This document shows positions 7,580 to 15,081 of a stretch of DNA of 32,345 nucleotides, in pieces. The notes under the pieces are model-generated. The model was not told the DNA's origin and made no database searches. It saw only the letters and a list, made by a program, of their open reading frames with translations. Position 1 is the first letter of the stretch, and each line of letters begins with the position of its first letter. A program made the translations under genes and the position numbers. This DNA comes from Paraplanobispora siamensis (GTDB lineage Bacteria; Actinomycetota; Actinomycetes; Streptosporangiales; Streptosporangiaceae): contig NZ_BOOJ01000031.1 in assembly GCF_016863175.1 (NCBI RefSeq), forward strand, positions 1 to 32,345, read 5' to 3'.

Positions 7580-8506
7580 TCACACCGCGGCGCCGCGGTA
7601 AGCGATCTCGCGGGCGGCGTCCATGTAGGCCATCGCGCCGCTGGAGCCCGGGTCGTAGGTCATCACCGACTGGCCGTAGCTCGGCGCCTCGGAGACGCGC
7701 ACGCTCCGCGGGATCAGCGTGCTGAGGACCCGGTCGCCGAAGTGCGAGCGGACCTCCTCGGCGACCTGGGAGGCCAGGCGGGTACGGCCGTCGTACATCG
7801 TCAGCAGGATGGTGGACAGGTCCAGCGTGGGGTTCAGGTGAGCCTTCACCAGCTCCACGTTCCGCAGGAGCTGGCCGAGACCTTCCAGCGCGTAGTACTC
7901 GCACTGGATGGGGATCAGCAGCTCGTTGGCCGCCATCAACGCGTTGACGGTGAGCAGGCCGAGCGAGGGCGGGCAGTCGATGAGGATGTAGTCGAGCTCG
8001 ATGGCGTCGTAGGCGGCCAGCGCCCGCTGGAGCCGGGCCTCCCTGGCCACCATGGAGACCAGCTCGATCTCCGCGCCCGCGAGGTCGATGGTGGCCGGGG
8101 CGCAGTAGAGGCCCGGCATCTCCGGGACCTCCTTCACCACCTCGACGAGCGGGACGTCCTCCACCAGGACCTTGTACATGTCCGGCACGTCGCCGCGGTG
8201 CTCGATGGACAGCGCCGTGGAGGCGTTGCCCTGCGGGTCGAGGTCGACCACCAGCACGCGCTGGCCGTGCATGGACAGCGCCGCGGCCAGGTTGACCGAT
8301 GTGGTGGTCTTGCCCACGCCGCCCTTCTGGTTGGCGACGGTGAAGATCCTCGTCTTGGGGGGCCGGGGCCAGTCGCCGTCCCGCGTCCCCGGGGAGCCGC
8401 CGGAAGGGACCGTGGTGGTCGGAACCGTTGTTTCACGTGAAACCACTGAACTGAGTGCCTCTCGTACCAGCGGCGAGTCGCCGGGGTTAAGGGGGGTCTG
8501 GGTCAC
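7580..8506 (-). CDS. parA: Chromosome partitioning ATPase ParA
   Basis: This Walker-type ATPase binds DNA nonspecifically when ATP-bound and drives ParB-parS complexes apart. The deviant Walker A KGGVGKTTT follows IFTVANQ (residues 61-68 with this start), then VVDLDPQGNAST and LIDCPPSLG complete the nucleotide site. The start is uncertain. GTG 8506 has GAAGGA eight bases upstream and gives 308 residues; the frame stays open to GTG 8710 (376 residues), only 27 bases after rsmG but without a clear ribosome site. The N-terminal extension contains VVSRETT, encoded by a parS site; a similar VSRET segment is found in Streptomyces ParA. Confidence 0.93.
   Translation of the reverse strand: MTQTPLNPGDSPLVREALSSVVSRETTVPTTTVPSGGSPGTRDGDWPRPPKTRIFTVANQKGGVGKTTTSVNLAAALSMHGQRVLVVDLDPQGNASTALSIEHRGDVPDMYKVLVEDVPLVEVVKEVPEMPGLYCAPATIDLAGAEIELVSMVAREARLQRALAAYDAIELDYILIDCPPSLGLLTVNALMAANELLIPIQCEYYALEGLGQLLRNVELVKAHLNPTLDLSTILLTMYDGRTRLASQVAEEVRSHFGDRVLSTLIPRSVRVSEAPSYGQSVMTYDPGSSGAMAYMDAAREIAYRGAAV
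8429..8444. other. parS: parS site inside parA
   Basis: TGTTTCACGTGAAACC matches the parS consensus at 15 of 16 positions, with a perfect 14-bp palindromic core (8430-8443). It lies in the parA coding region and encodes VSRET on the minus strand. Confidence 0.92.
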
Positions 8507-8737
8507 GGTCGTCGTCCTTCCAGCCGGTCCGGCCGGTCCGTCCGGCCTCGCTTCCTCCACCGGCCTCACTGCGCCCGGCCCCGCCACGGCGGGAGGGACC
8601 GGGGGCGGCCAGCCCAGACCGGAAGGATGTCCGGGCCGCCGGGGAAGAAGCTCCTCGGGCCAGCCGAGACCGCCCGTCATGGCGACGATCGCACTTTCAC
8701 GGTCATCCACTGGCTCTACTCGCTTTGCTCTGTCCGT

Positions 8738-9448
8738 CTACTGGCCCCGCGCCTGCTTCGACCGTGGAGCACGGTCCTTCCGGCGAGAGGCCTGCCGCGC
8801 TCTGCCGGGGGCCCGACCGGCGACCACCCTGACGAGAGTTGCAGGCGGCTCGACCTTACCGTGCCCGACCGAGACAAGTTCGGCTGTCCGCACTCCACTG
8901 GCCCGCAATTGTGCTTCGGCTTCGGCCAATTCCTCCGCGGCGCGCTCCCCCTTCATCGCGAGCAGCTCTCCTCCCTCCCGCAGCAGGGGAAGAGCCCACT
9001 TGAGCAGACGGTCGAGCGGAGCCACCGCCCGCGCGCAGGCGACGTCGAACTCGCGGCGGCCCGCGAGCTCCTCTGCCCGGCCGCGCAGAACCTCGACATT
9101 CTCGAGCTTCAGCGCCTCCACGCACTCCTCCAGGAAGACCGTACGGCGCAGCAGAGGCTCCAGGAGGGTGACCGAGACGTCGGGCCGGACGATCGCCAGC
9201 ACGAGGCCGGGCAGGCCCGCTCCGGAGCCGATGTCGACCAGCCGGACATCGGCGGGGACCGCCTCGGCGATCACCGCGCAGTTGAGCAGATGGCGGTCCC
9301 AGATGCGGGGCACCTCGCGAGGGCCGAGGAGTCCCCGCACCACGCCGGGGCCGGCCAGCAGCTGAGCGAACGCCTCCGCCCTGACCCAGGCGTCACCGGA
9401 GAAGACTTCGTGCGCGATCTCGGGCGGCTCGGACAACTGGTCGCTCAC
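8738..9448 (-). CDS. rsmG: 16S rRNA (guanine-527-N7)-methyltransferase RsmG
   Basis: The enzyme methylates G527 in the 530 loop of 16S rRNA using S-adenosylmethionine. Loss of it in other bacteria gives low-level streptomycin resistance. The 236-residue protein has the N-terminal helical segment with PREVPRIWDRHLLNC, the SAM-binding VDIGSGAGLPGL, the acidic TLLEPLLRR and the ARAVAPLDRLLKW motif. A basic tail (GRARQASRRKDRAPRSK) extends beyond the usual core. It precedes parA on the same strand, matching the gidB-parA-parB order. GTG is the likely start, with only a weak ribosome site. Confidence 0.96.
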   Translation of the reverse strand: MSDQLSEPPEIAHEVFSGDAWVRAEAFAQLLAGPGVVRGLLGPREVPRIWDRHLLNCAVIAEAVPADVRLVDIGSGAGLPGLVLAIVRPDVSVTLLEPLLRRTVFLEECVEALKLENVEVLRGRAEELAGRREFDVACARAVAPLDRLLKWALPLLREGGELLAMKGERAAEELAEAEAQLRASGVRTAELVSVGHGKVEPPATLVRVVAGRAPGRARQASRRKDRAPRSKQARGQ

Positions 9449-9726
9449 TGAACGATCACTCTTTTCTCAACATCCGCGGACCACCCCCTGCTGGGGGCTG
9501 AGCCGTCGCCGACAGTCGCTACGCGAAACAACGGTAGCCGACGCCCGGACAGAGCCGGTCTGGCGACGAGGCCGACATGAACAGGGAGGAGGCGAAGATG
9601 GCTGTGGTTTTCCCCACGGTCCCCCGCGACCACTCCACGCTCCCCCACGATGGTTTGTCCACGGCCCCCACGGCGTTCTCTCCACGACCGGGACACGAGC
9701 CCCGCGCGCCGTACGAGAACGCAAAA
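9449..9726. other. Upstream region of rsmG, no gene seen
   Basis: This stretch lies between the rsmG start and the jag terminator. It should hold the minus-strand rsmG promoter, but no clear -35/-10 pair is visible. From 9611 to 9686 the word CACG recurs six times, mostly as CCACG, including TTGTCCACG (9655-9663), one base off the actinobacterial DnaA box. A plus-strand frame starting at 9598 is not accepted as a gene. Confidence 0.4.
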
Positions 9727-9757
9727 GCCGCCGTCCCCGAAGACCGGGGACGGCGGC
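9727..9757 (-). terminator. Rho-independent terminator after jag
   Basis: GCCGCCGTCCCCG and CGGGGACGGCGGC form a 13-bp perfect stem with a five-base loop. On the minus strand the stem is followed by TTTTGC. This is a classic intrinsic terminator, placed 46 bases after the jag stop. Confidence 0.88.
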
Positions 9758-9803
9758 CGGGCGACCGTCACGTCAGCACGGGGCGCCGGGCGCCCCGGAA
9801 CGG

Positions 9804-10304
9804 CTAAGCGGGCAGGACGACCACGAAGCGGCGGGGTTCCTCGCCCTCCGACTCGCTCCGCAGGCCGGCCGCCGCGACGGCGTCGTGCACGATCTTGCGC
9901 TCGAACGGGGTCATCGGCCGCAGGGCCTTGGGCTCACCGGAGCGCTTGACCTCCGAGGCCACCTTCGTGCCGAGCTCCTTGAGCTCGGTGCGGCGGCGGT
10001 CGCGGTAGCCGGCGATGTCGAGCATGAGGCGCGACCGCTCCCCGGTCTGGCGGTGGACCGCGAGACGGGTCAGCTCCTGGAGCGCCTCCAGGACCTCGCC
10101 GTTGGCGCCCACCAGGTCACCGCCCTTGACGTCGACGACCGACACGACGGCGCGGTCACCCTCGACGTCCATGTCGATGTCGCCGTCGATGTCGGCGATG
10201 TCGAGCAGTCCTTCGAGGTAGTCCGCCGCGATCTCGCCCTCCTGCTCCAGGGCTGCGAGATCGGGAGCCGCTTTGGCCGCGGTCTCCTGCTGGGCCTCGG
10301 TCAC
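9804..10304 (-). CDS. jag: KH-R3H RNA-binding protein Jag/KhpB
   Basis: This is a cytoplasmic single-stranded nucleic-acid binding protein, usually encoded after yidC (SpoIIIJ-associated protein) and linked in Gram-positives to cell elongation and small-RNA binding. The 166-residue product has an acidic N-terminus, a KH domain with a GGDLVGANGEVLEAL loop (about 61-75) and a C-terminal R3H domain with RPMTPFERKIVHDAV (about 129-143). The N-terminal Jag-N domain of firmicute forms is absent, as is usual in actinobacteria. The GTG start lies 49 bases after yidC. It is the last gene of the rpmH-jag operon. Confidence 0.93.
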   Translation of the reverse strand: MTEAQQETAAKAAPDLAALEQEGEIAADYLEGLLDIADIDGDIDMDVEGDRAVVSVVDVKGGDLVGANGEVLEALQELTRLAVHRQTGERSRLMLDIAGYRDRRRTELKELGTKVASEVKRSGEPKALRPMTPFERKIVHDAVAAAGLRSESEGEEPRRFVVVLPA

Positions 10305-10353
10305 GTCCAGCCACTCCTTCGTGCTGTCGGGATGGGGTCTTGGGGTCGCCCGG

Positions 10354-11313
10354 TCAGGGCTTCTTGCCGCCCGTGCGCTTGCTGCGGGGCTGACGGGTCC
10401 GGTGCTGCTGCTGGCGGATGACCTTGGGCCCCGGCGGCTCGGGCGGGCTCTCGGGCTCGGGGGCCGTCTTCCTGACCTTGCTGATCAGTCCCGGCTTGGG
10501 CGAGGGCGTCACCATGTTCCCCTTGGCGTCCATCACCGGCATCGGGTGGCGGCTGTAAAACCAGTGCTGCTGACCGAGCGTCCACACGTTGGTGGTCACC
10601 CAGTAGAGGATCAGGCCGAGGGGGAAGTTCAGAGAGAAGATCGCGAACAGCGGCGAGATGTACATCAGGATCTTCTGCTGCTGCGCCATCGGGTTGTCCG
10701 GCATCTGCGCCATCGAGCGGGTCACGCTCTGCCGGACGGTGAGGAAGGTGGTCAGCGAGCTGACCGCCACGAAGATCGCGATGACGACCTTGGCGACGAT
10801 CGGGTCGGCGCCCAGCTTGATGATGTCGGCCGAGCTGGTGAAGAACGTCGCGGGGACCGGGGCGCCGAAGATGTGGGCGGCCCGGGCGCTGTCCATCAGC
10901 TCCTGGGTCATGCCGAACTTGGGAACCGGGCTGGTGGCCATCGCCTGCAGCACGGTGAACATCGAGATGAAGATCGGGAACTGCGCCAGAATCGGCAGAC
11001 ACCCACCGAGCGGGTTGGCCCCCGCCCCCTGGTACAGCGCCATGACCTCCTGGTTCATGCGCTGCTTGTCGTTCTTGTAGCGCTTGCGCAGCTCCTGGAC
11101 CTTGGGCGCGAGCTCCTGCATCTTCTTCGACGAGCGCATCTGCTTGAGGAAGAGCGGGAAGATCAGGATTCGCATCAGCACGGTGAGCGTGATGATGGTC
11201 AGCGCCCAGTTGAGACCGCTGTCCGGCGGGATGAAGGTGCTGTATCCCGCATGGATCCAGGTGATGACTGTGGCGACGGCTGTGTACAGCCAATTGAGCC
11301 AGGACAGCTCCAC
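10354..11313 (-). CDS. yidC: Membrane protein insertase YidC
   Basis: The insertase places and folds membrane proteins, alone or with SecYEG. The 319-residue protein lacks the large periplasmic domain of proteobacterial forms. A first helix (about 5-23) is followed by NWALTIITLTVLMRILIFP with the conserved groove arginine (Arg48), the charged coiled-coil hairpin (about 55-85), GGCLPILAQFPIFISMF, and late helices at about 175-195 and 220-245. The tail is Pro/Lys/Arg rich, fitting ribosome contact. GTG start with AAGGGAG upstream. Only four bases separate it from yidD. Confidence 0.96.
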   Translation of the reverse strand: MELSWLNWLYTAVATVITWIHAGYSTFIPPDSGLNWALTIITLTVLMRILIFPLFLKQMRSSKKMQELAPKVQELRKRYKNDKQRMNQEVMALYQGAGANPLGGCLPILAQFPIFISMFTVLQAMATSPVPKFGMTQELMDSARAAHIFGAPVPATFFTSSADIIKLGADPIVAKVVIAIFVAVSSLTTFLTVRQSVTRSMAQMPDNPMAQQQKILMYISPLFAIFSLNFPLGLILYWVTTNVWTLGQQHWFYSRHPMPVMDAKGNMVTPSPKPGLISKVRKTAPEPESPPEPPGPKVIRQQQHRTRQPRSKRTGGKKP

Positions 11314-11317
11314 CGAG

Positions 11318-11599
11318 CTAGCTCCCTTGCGTTTCGTGGGACCGGGTCGGGCGTGGGGGCACCGGGTCGAGACCTCCGGGATGGAATGGGTGGCAACGCC
11401 CGATTCTCCGGATCGTCAGCCATGCGCCGCGCAACGCGCCGTGAACGGCGATCGCCTCAAGGCCATAGGCGCTGCACGAAGGATAGAAACGACAACGGGG
11501 ACCCAGCAGGGGGCTCACGAAGGCCCGGTAGAACCGGATAGGAGCCATCAGGGTCCTGGCGGCCGGGGAGGCCCCGGCGGTCTGCTCTTGCGCCGTCAT
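11318..11599 (-). CDS. yidD: Membrane protein insertion efficiency factor YidD
   Basis: This small peripheral membrane protein aids YidC-dependent insertion. The 93-residue product shows the family core: [30 protein letters not shown] with its paired cysteines, then [24 protein letters not shown]. Its ATG overlaps the rnpA stop (ATGA), so translation is probably coupled. yidC follows four bases after its stop. Confidence 0.96.
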   Translation of the reverse strand: MTAQEQTAGASPAARTLMAPIRFYRAFVSPLLGPRCRFYPSCSAYGLEAIAVHGALRGAWLTIRRIGRCHPFHPGGLDPVPPRPTRSHETQGS

Positions 11600-11973
11600 C
11601 GTCGTCCGTCCATGTGAGCCGCGGAAGGCTCTCGCCGCCTCAGTAAACGATCCAGCGCGACGTCGAGTTCGGCGGCAAGGCGCTCGCTTCGCGCGGACGC
11701 GGCCGGTGGATTGGCGCGTACAACCAGCAGGCTACCCCGCGGAAGGCGATCGAGACGGTCTCGGACCAGGTGTCTCAACCGGCGTTTGACGCGGTTGCGG
11801 ACGACGGAGCCTCCGACGGCACGGCTCACCACGAAGCCCACCAAGGGCGGTTCGTCCACGTCTCGGCGCATGCGAAAGTGCGCGACCAGTGTGGGGCGGC
11901 CGGAACGGGCGCCCTTCCTGACCGCGTCGGCGAACTCGTCGCCCCGGCGCATGCGGGACCCGGACGGCAACAC
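11596..11973 (-). CDS. rnpA: Ribonuclease P protein component RnpA
   Basis: This basic cofactor binds the RNase P RNA and helps process tRNA 5' ends. The 125-residue protein has the conserved N-terminal [13 protein letters not shown], the central FVVSRAVGG strand and the RNR motif in [15 protein letters not shown] (59-61). GTG start. It is encoded 107 bases after rpmH and overlaps yidD by four bases, the usual order. The gap before it holds no other feature I can recognise. Confidence 0.96.
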   Translation of the reverse strand: MLPSGSRMRRGDEFADAVRKGARSGRPTLVAHFRMRRDVDEPPLVGFVVSRAVGGSVVRNRVKRRLRHLVRDRLDRLPRGSLLVVRANPPAASARSERLAAELDVALDRLLRRREPSAAHMDGRR

Positions 11974-12080
11974 GAGAGGACCTTATCGACCCTGGGCAGG
12001 TACGGCTTTCGCCCGCCGGGCGTGCCGGCGGGCGAAGGAACGCTGCCTGGCCCGGCGGACCGGGCACGGTGGACGGCGCG

Positions 12081-12218
12081 TCAGGCGGAGAGCTGAGCGC
12101 GGCCCTTGCGGCGGCGGGCGGCCAGGATCGCGCGACCGGCGCGGGTGCGCATACGCAGCCGGAAGCCGTGGGTCTTCGCGCGACGGCGGTTGTTCGGCTG
12201 GAAAGTACGCTTGCTCAC
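12081..12218 (-). CDS. rpmH: 50S ribosomal protein L34
   Basis: The 45-residue basic protein begins (M)[19 protein letters not shown] and ends in an Arg/Lys-rich tail, the complete L34 family pattern. GTG 12218 is preceded by a GGAG about eight bases away. The reading frame is open further upstream, but the family N-terminus fixes this start. It is the first gene of the minus-strand rpmH-rnpA-yidD-yidC-jag operon and is divergent from dnaA. Confidence 0.97.
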   Translation of the reverse strand: MSKRTFQPNNRRRAKTHGFRLRMRTRAGRAILAARRRKGRAQLSA

Positions 12219-12332
12219 GAGTGGGCTCCAGGCTTGAATGCACGTCCCCAGCACATGGGGACGCTCGACAGTGGCTGGCTTGCCGGATGCGGGGCATGCG
12301 AAATAGCCGTCGCGTGGCAAGCCGACCGTCGT

Positions 12333-12362
12333 ACGTTACGGGGCGGACGCGTCCCAGGTCAA
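12333..12362 (-). promoter_or_regulatory. Probable rpmH operon promoter
   Basis: Reading the minus strand, TTGACC (12362-12357) and TAACGT (12338-12333) are 18 bases apart and fit the housekeeping sigma consensus. The start would be near 12326, giving a leader of about 108 bases before rpmH. Confidence 0.55.
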
Positions 12363-12393
12363 ACCGGGATACCTCCGAGGGCGGGTCGCCGGG

Positions 12394-12692
12394 TGCTCCA
12401 CAGGGTGCCTTTCCACTGCCGCAACTTTGTCCACAGGATGTGCACCCGGCCCACCTCGCACTACCACTAGGCTGTGGACAACGTCTTGAACACCGCTGTG
12501 GACACAGACTACTGTCGGCCCTTCCAACCCTTCTCTCTACTGCCAGAACACAGCTTGGCTGTCAGTACGGGGCTGTGTACAGCGTGTGGATCCGATGTGG
12601 ATTACGCGGCTGGCGCCGCCGGGGATCCACACGGCGCCGACGTGTGGACGACGGGAGAATCCGATGCGCTCGGCGGCCATCGGTGTGGATGA
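12394..12692. promoter_or_regulatory. DnaA-box cluster upstream of dnaA
   Basis: Two perfect TTGTCCACA sites lie at 12427-12435 (+) and 12473-12481 (minus). Variants follow at 12394 (TGCTCCACA), 12497 (GTGTCCACA), 12585, 12596 (TAATCCACA), 12623, 12643 (TCGTCCACA) and 12684 (TCATCCACA). The cluster surrounds the predicted dnaA promoter, which suits autoregulation by DnaA and possibly a second origin subregion. The rest of the 12219-12743 gap holds the two promoters and no gene. Confidence 0.8.
12486..12515 (+). promoter_or_regulatory. Probable dnaA promoter
   Basis: TTGAAC (12486-12491) and TACTGT (12510-12515) are 18 bases apart. A DnaA box ends five bases upstream of the -35 (12473-12481) and another lies in the spacer (12497-12505), so DnaA binding would block polymerase. 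The leader would be about 220 bases. Confidence 0.55.
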
Positions 12693-12743
12693 GAACGGAT
12701 CGCGGTGAGCTTGCGGGGGCCGCGGGAGGAGGACGGCCGAGCC

Positions 12744-14501
12744 ATGGACGCTATGGACCTCGGCGCGGTGTGGGCACGGGCGCTGGAGAACTCCCTCAAC
12801 GAGAGCGTCCCGTCCCAGCAGCGCGTCTGGCTCGGTATGACCAGGCCTTTCGGCCTCATGAACGACACCGTGGTGCTCGCCGCCCCCACCGACTTCGCCA
12901 GGGACGTGCTGGAGAACAAGCTCCGCCCCCTGATCAACCACGCCCTCTCCCAGGAGTTCGGCCGCCCCATGCGGATCGCGGTCGTGGTCGACCCCTCCGC
13001 CGCGGGCCCCGAACAGGGCGGCGCGCCCGGCAGGCCGGAGACATATCCCCAGGCTCCCGCGCAGGGTTATCCCCAGGGTGGTGGATCCCCCCAGGGTTAT
13101 GCACAGCCCGCGAATCCCCCGTCCCACAACGCTTCCGGCCCTTCGCGCCACTATCCGGTGCCCGGCCCCGCCGGTCCGCCGTCCACCGAATATCCACAGC
13201 ATCAACCACAGGCCCAGCAGTTCTCCTACCCCTATCCACAGGTGGAGGAGAACGCCCAGCCGTACCTCCCCGGCGAGCCCCCGGCGGGCCCGCAGCCGGC
13301 CGAGCAGAGCGCCGGATACGGCAGGGGCGGCTACATCCCGCAGCCCGCCCCGCCCCGCCCCGAACAGGACGCCTTCGAGCGCCCCGCGCCGAACCCGGCC
13401 CCCGCCCCCGCGCAGAACAGGTGGGAGTCGCGGGGGAGCGGCGGCGGCCGTACCCAGGGCGAACCCGGGAAGCTGAACCCCAAGTACACCTTCGAGACCT
13501 TCGTCATCGGCTCCAGCAACCGCTTCGCGCACGCCGCGGCGGTCGCGGTGGCCGAGGCGCCGGCCAAGGCCTACAACCCGCTGTTCATCTACGGCGACTC
13601 CGGGCTGGGCAAGACCCACCTGCTGCACGCGATCGGCCACTACGCGCAGAGCCTCTACGACGGCGCGCGGGTGAGATACGTCAGCTCGGAGGAGTTCACC
13701 AACGACTTCATCAACTCCATCCGCGACCACAAGGCGGACAACTTCCGCGGTCGCTACCGGGCTGTGGACATCCTGCTCGTCGACGACATCCAGTTCCTGG
13801 AGGGCAAGGAGCAGACGCAGGAGGAGTTCTTCCACACCTTCAACACCCTGCACAACGCCAACAAGCAGATCGTCATCTCCAGCGACCGGGCGCCCAAGCA
13901 GCTGGTCACCCTGGAGGACCGGCTGCGCAACCGGTTCGAGTGGGGCCTGATCACCGACGTCCAGCCGCCCGAGCTGGAGACGCGCATCGCGATCCTGCGC
14001 AAGAAGGCGATCCAGGAGGGCCTGGCCGCCCCGCCCGAGGTGCTGGAGTACATCGCCAGCCGCATCTCCACCAACATCCGCGAGCTGGAGGGCGCGCTGA
14101 TCCGCGTGACCGCGTTCGCCAGCCTCAACCGGCAGTCGGTCGACCTGCAGCTGACCGAGGTCGTGCTCAAGGACCTCATCACCGAGGACGCCGGGTCGGA
14201 GATAACGGTCGCCACGATCATGGCCTCGACCGCCGCCTACTTCGGGCTGTCCATCGACGACCTGTGCGGCGGCTCGCGCTCGCGGGTCCTGGTCACCGCC
14301 CGGCAGATCGCCATGTATCTGTGCCGGGAGCTCACCGACATGTCGCTCCCCAAGATCGGGCAGCAGTTCGGCGGCCGCGACCACACCACGGTCATGCACG
14401 CCGACCGGAAGATCCGGTCGCTCATGGCGGAGCGCCGCTCGATCTACAACCAGGTCAACGAACTCACCACGAGGATCAAGCAGCAGTCTCGCAACGGATG
14501 A
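12744..14501 (+). CDS. dnaA: Chromosomal replication initiator DnaA
   Basis: DnaA binds oriC boxes, melts the duplex and helps load the helicase. The 585-residue protein has domain I (about 1-85), a long Pro/Gln/Tyr/Gly-rich linker domain II (about 86-242), an AAA+ domain with Walker A GDSGLGKT (284-291) and Walker [16 protein letters not shown], and domain IV with the DNA-binding signature [30 protein letters not shown] 12744 follows GGAGGAGG (12725-12732); a GTG at 12705 is less likely. The linker is as long as in streptomycetes. Domain II DNA contains DnaA-box-like words, described separately. Confidence 0.97.
   Translation: MDAMDLGAVWARALENSLNESVPSQQRVWLGMTRPFGLMNDTVVLAAPTDFARDVLENKLRPLINHALSQEFGRPMRIAVVVDPSAAGPEQGGAPGRPETYPQAPAQGYPQGGGSPQGYAQPANPPSHNASGPSRHYPVPGPAGPPSTEYPQHQPQAQQFSYPYPQVEENAQPYLPGEPPAGPQPAEQSAGYGRGGYIPQPAPPRPEQDAFERPAPNPAPAPAQNRWESRGSGGGRTQGEPGKLNPKYTFETFVIGSSNRFAHAAAVAVAEAPAKAYNPLFIYGDSGLGKTHLLHAIGHYAQSLYDGARVRYVSSEEFTNDFINSIRDHKADNFRGRYRAVDILLVDDIQFLEGKEQTQEEFFHTFNTLHNANKQIVISSDRAPKQLVTLEDRLRNRFEWGLITDVQPPELETRIAILRKKAIQEGLAAPPEVLEYIASRISTNIRELEGALIRVTAFASLNRQSVDLQLTEVVLKDLITEDAGSEITVATIMASTAAYFGLSIDDLCGGSRSRVLVTARQIAMYLCRELTDMSLPKIGQQFGGRDHTTVMHADRKIRSLMAERRSIYNQVNELTTRIKQQSRNG
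13044..13240. other. DnaA-box-like words within dnaA domain II
   Basis: Five Tyr-(Pro/Ala)-Gln tripeptides are encoded as TAT-CC(C/A)-CAG or TAT-GCA-CAG. They create TTATCCCCA (13067-13075), TTATGCACA (13097-13105), ATATCCACA (13190-13198) and CTATCCACA (13232-13240), each one base from TTATCCACA, plus a weaker TATCCCCAG (13044-13052). Confidence 0.6.
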
Positions 14502-15066
14502 GGTTTTCCCACCGGTGATGCACAGCCTGTGGAAAACCTTGTGGATCAATGATCCGGTCGCTGCCGAAGATCGATAGAGGTCCCAATCATGATCAACATG
14601 GGGTCGGAGAACATGAGCAGGCTTTGGTGGGTGGGGACAACCCTGGGGAGAACCTGGGGAGAACCTGTTGGTAACTCGTGGACAACCTGGGGACGCCCTG
14701 TGAACGAAGTTTTCCCCAGGCACAAAACGGACTCGTACCCGGTGGATAACCTGGGGAAACCTCGTGGATAACCGGTGGACGAAGACCCCGCAATCTGGGG
14801 ACGGCCTGTGGGTAGTCCGCGGCTGTCCCCAGGCCGCCAGGTTTCCCACAGGCTCCACCCACACCCCCGGTGGATGAAAAAACAAGGTCTGAGCTGCGGA
14901 AACACCGGTCGTCCACAGTTTCCACCGCCCCTACTGTGATGACTCCACTTATCTCTCATAAGAAAACTCAAGACCCATAGAAGAGTTCCGGGGGAGCGCA
15001 CGTGCGGGACAGTGAACACTTGAAACCCAAGCAGCGAGAGCAGCGAGCGGAGAGCGCTCGACACAC
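14502..15066. other. oriC: Replication origin oriC (dnaA-dnaN intergenic region)
   Basis: The 580-base gene-free gap holds at least a dozen DnaA-box-like 9-mers. Clear ones are TTTTCCACA (14528-14536), TTGTCCCCA (14632-14640), TTGTCCACG (14677-14685), TTTTCCCCA (14710-14718), TTATCCACC (14741-14749), TTATCCACG (14763-14771) and TCGTCCACA (14909-14917). Most read TGTGG/TGGGG on the + strand. A comparatively AT-rich segment at 14928-14985, with hairpin CTTAT-CTCTC-ATAAG (14948-14962), is the likely unwinding or dnaN promoter zone. GGATCA-A-TGATCC (14543-14555) is another perfect palindrome. In Streptomyces oriC occupies the same gap. Confidence 0.9.
14631..14784 (+). repeat. Helically phased 11-bp units in oriC
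   Basis: After a unit at 14631-14641, 11-base units begin at 14643, 14654, 14665, 14676, 14687 and 14698; the first two are identical CTGGGGAGAAC. A second run starts at 14741, 14752, 14763 and 14774, with the A after GG at 14746, 14757, 14768 and 14779. Most units are DnaA-box variants in one orientation. Confidence 0.7.
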
Positions 15067-15081
15067 AGGAGGCAGATCCAC

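Noticed and set aside
9611-9686. Cluster of six CACG words upstream of rsmG
   Set aside because: Spacing is irregular (21, 10, 14, 9, 14). Only one copy is close to a DnaA box, so it is not called as a binding array.
9598-9807. Short plus-strand frame with an AGGGAGGAGG in front, between rsmG and jag
   Set aside because: It runs through the strong jag terminator and into the jag 3' end. Composition is typical of noncoding GC-rich DNA and there is no recognisable domain.
11711-14518. 935-codon plus-strand open frame overlapping rnpA, rpmH and dnaA
   Set aside because: It is out of frame with dnaA, Arg/Pro/Gly-rich, crosses the origin-upstream region, and has no family motif.
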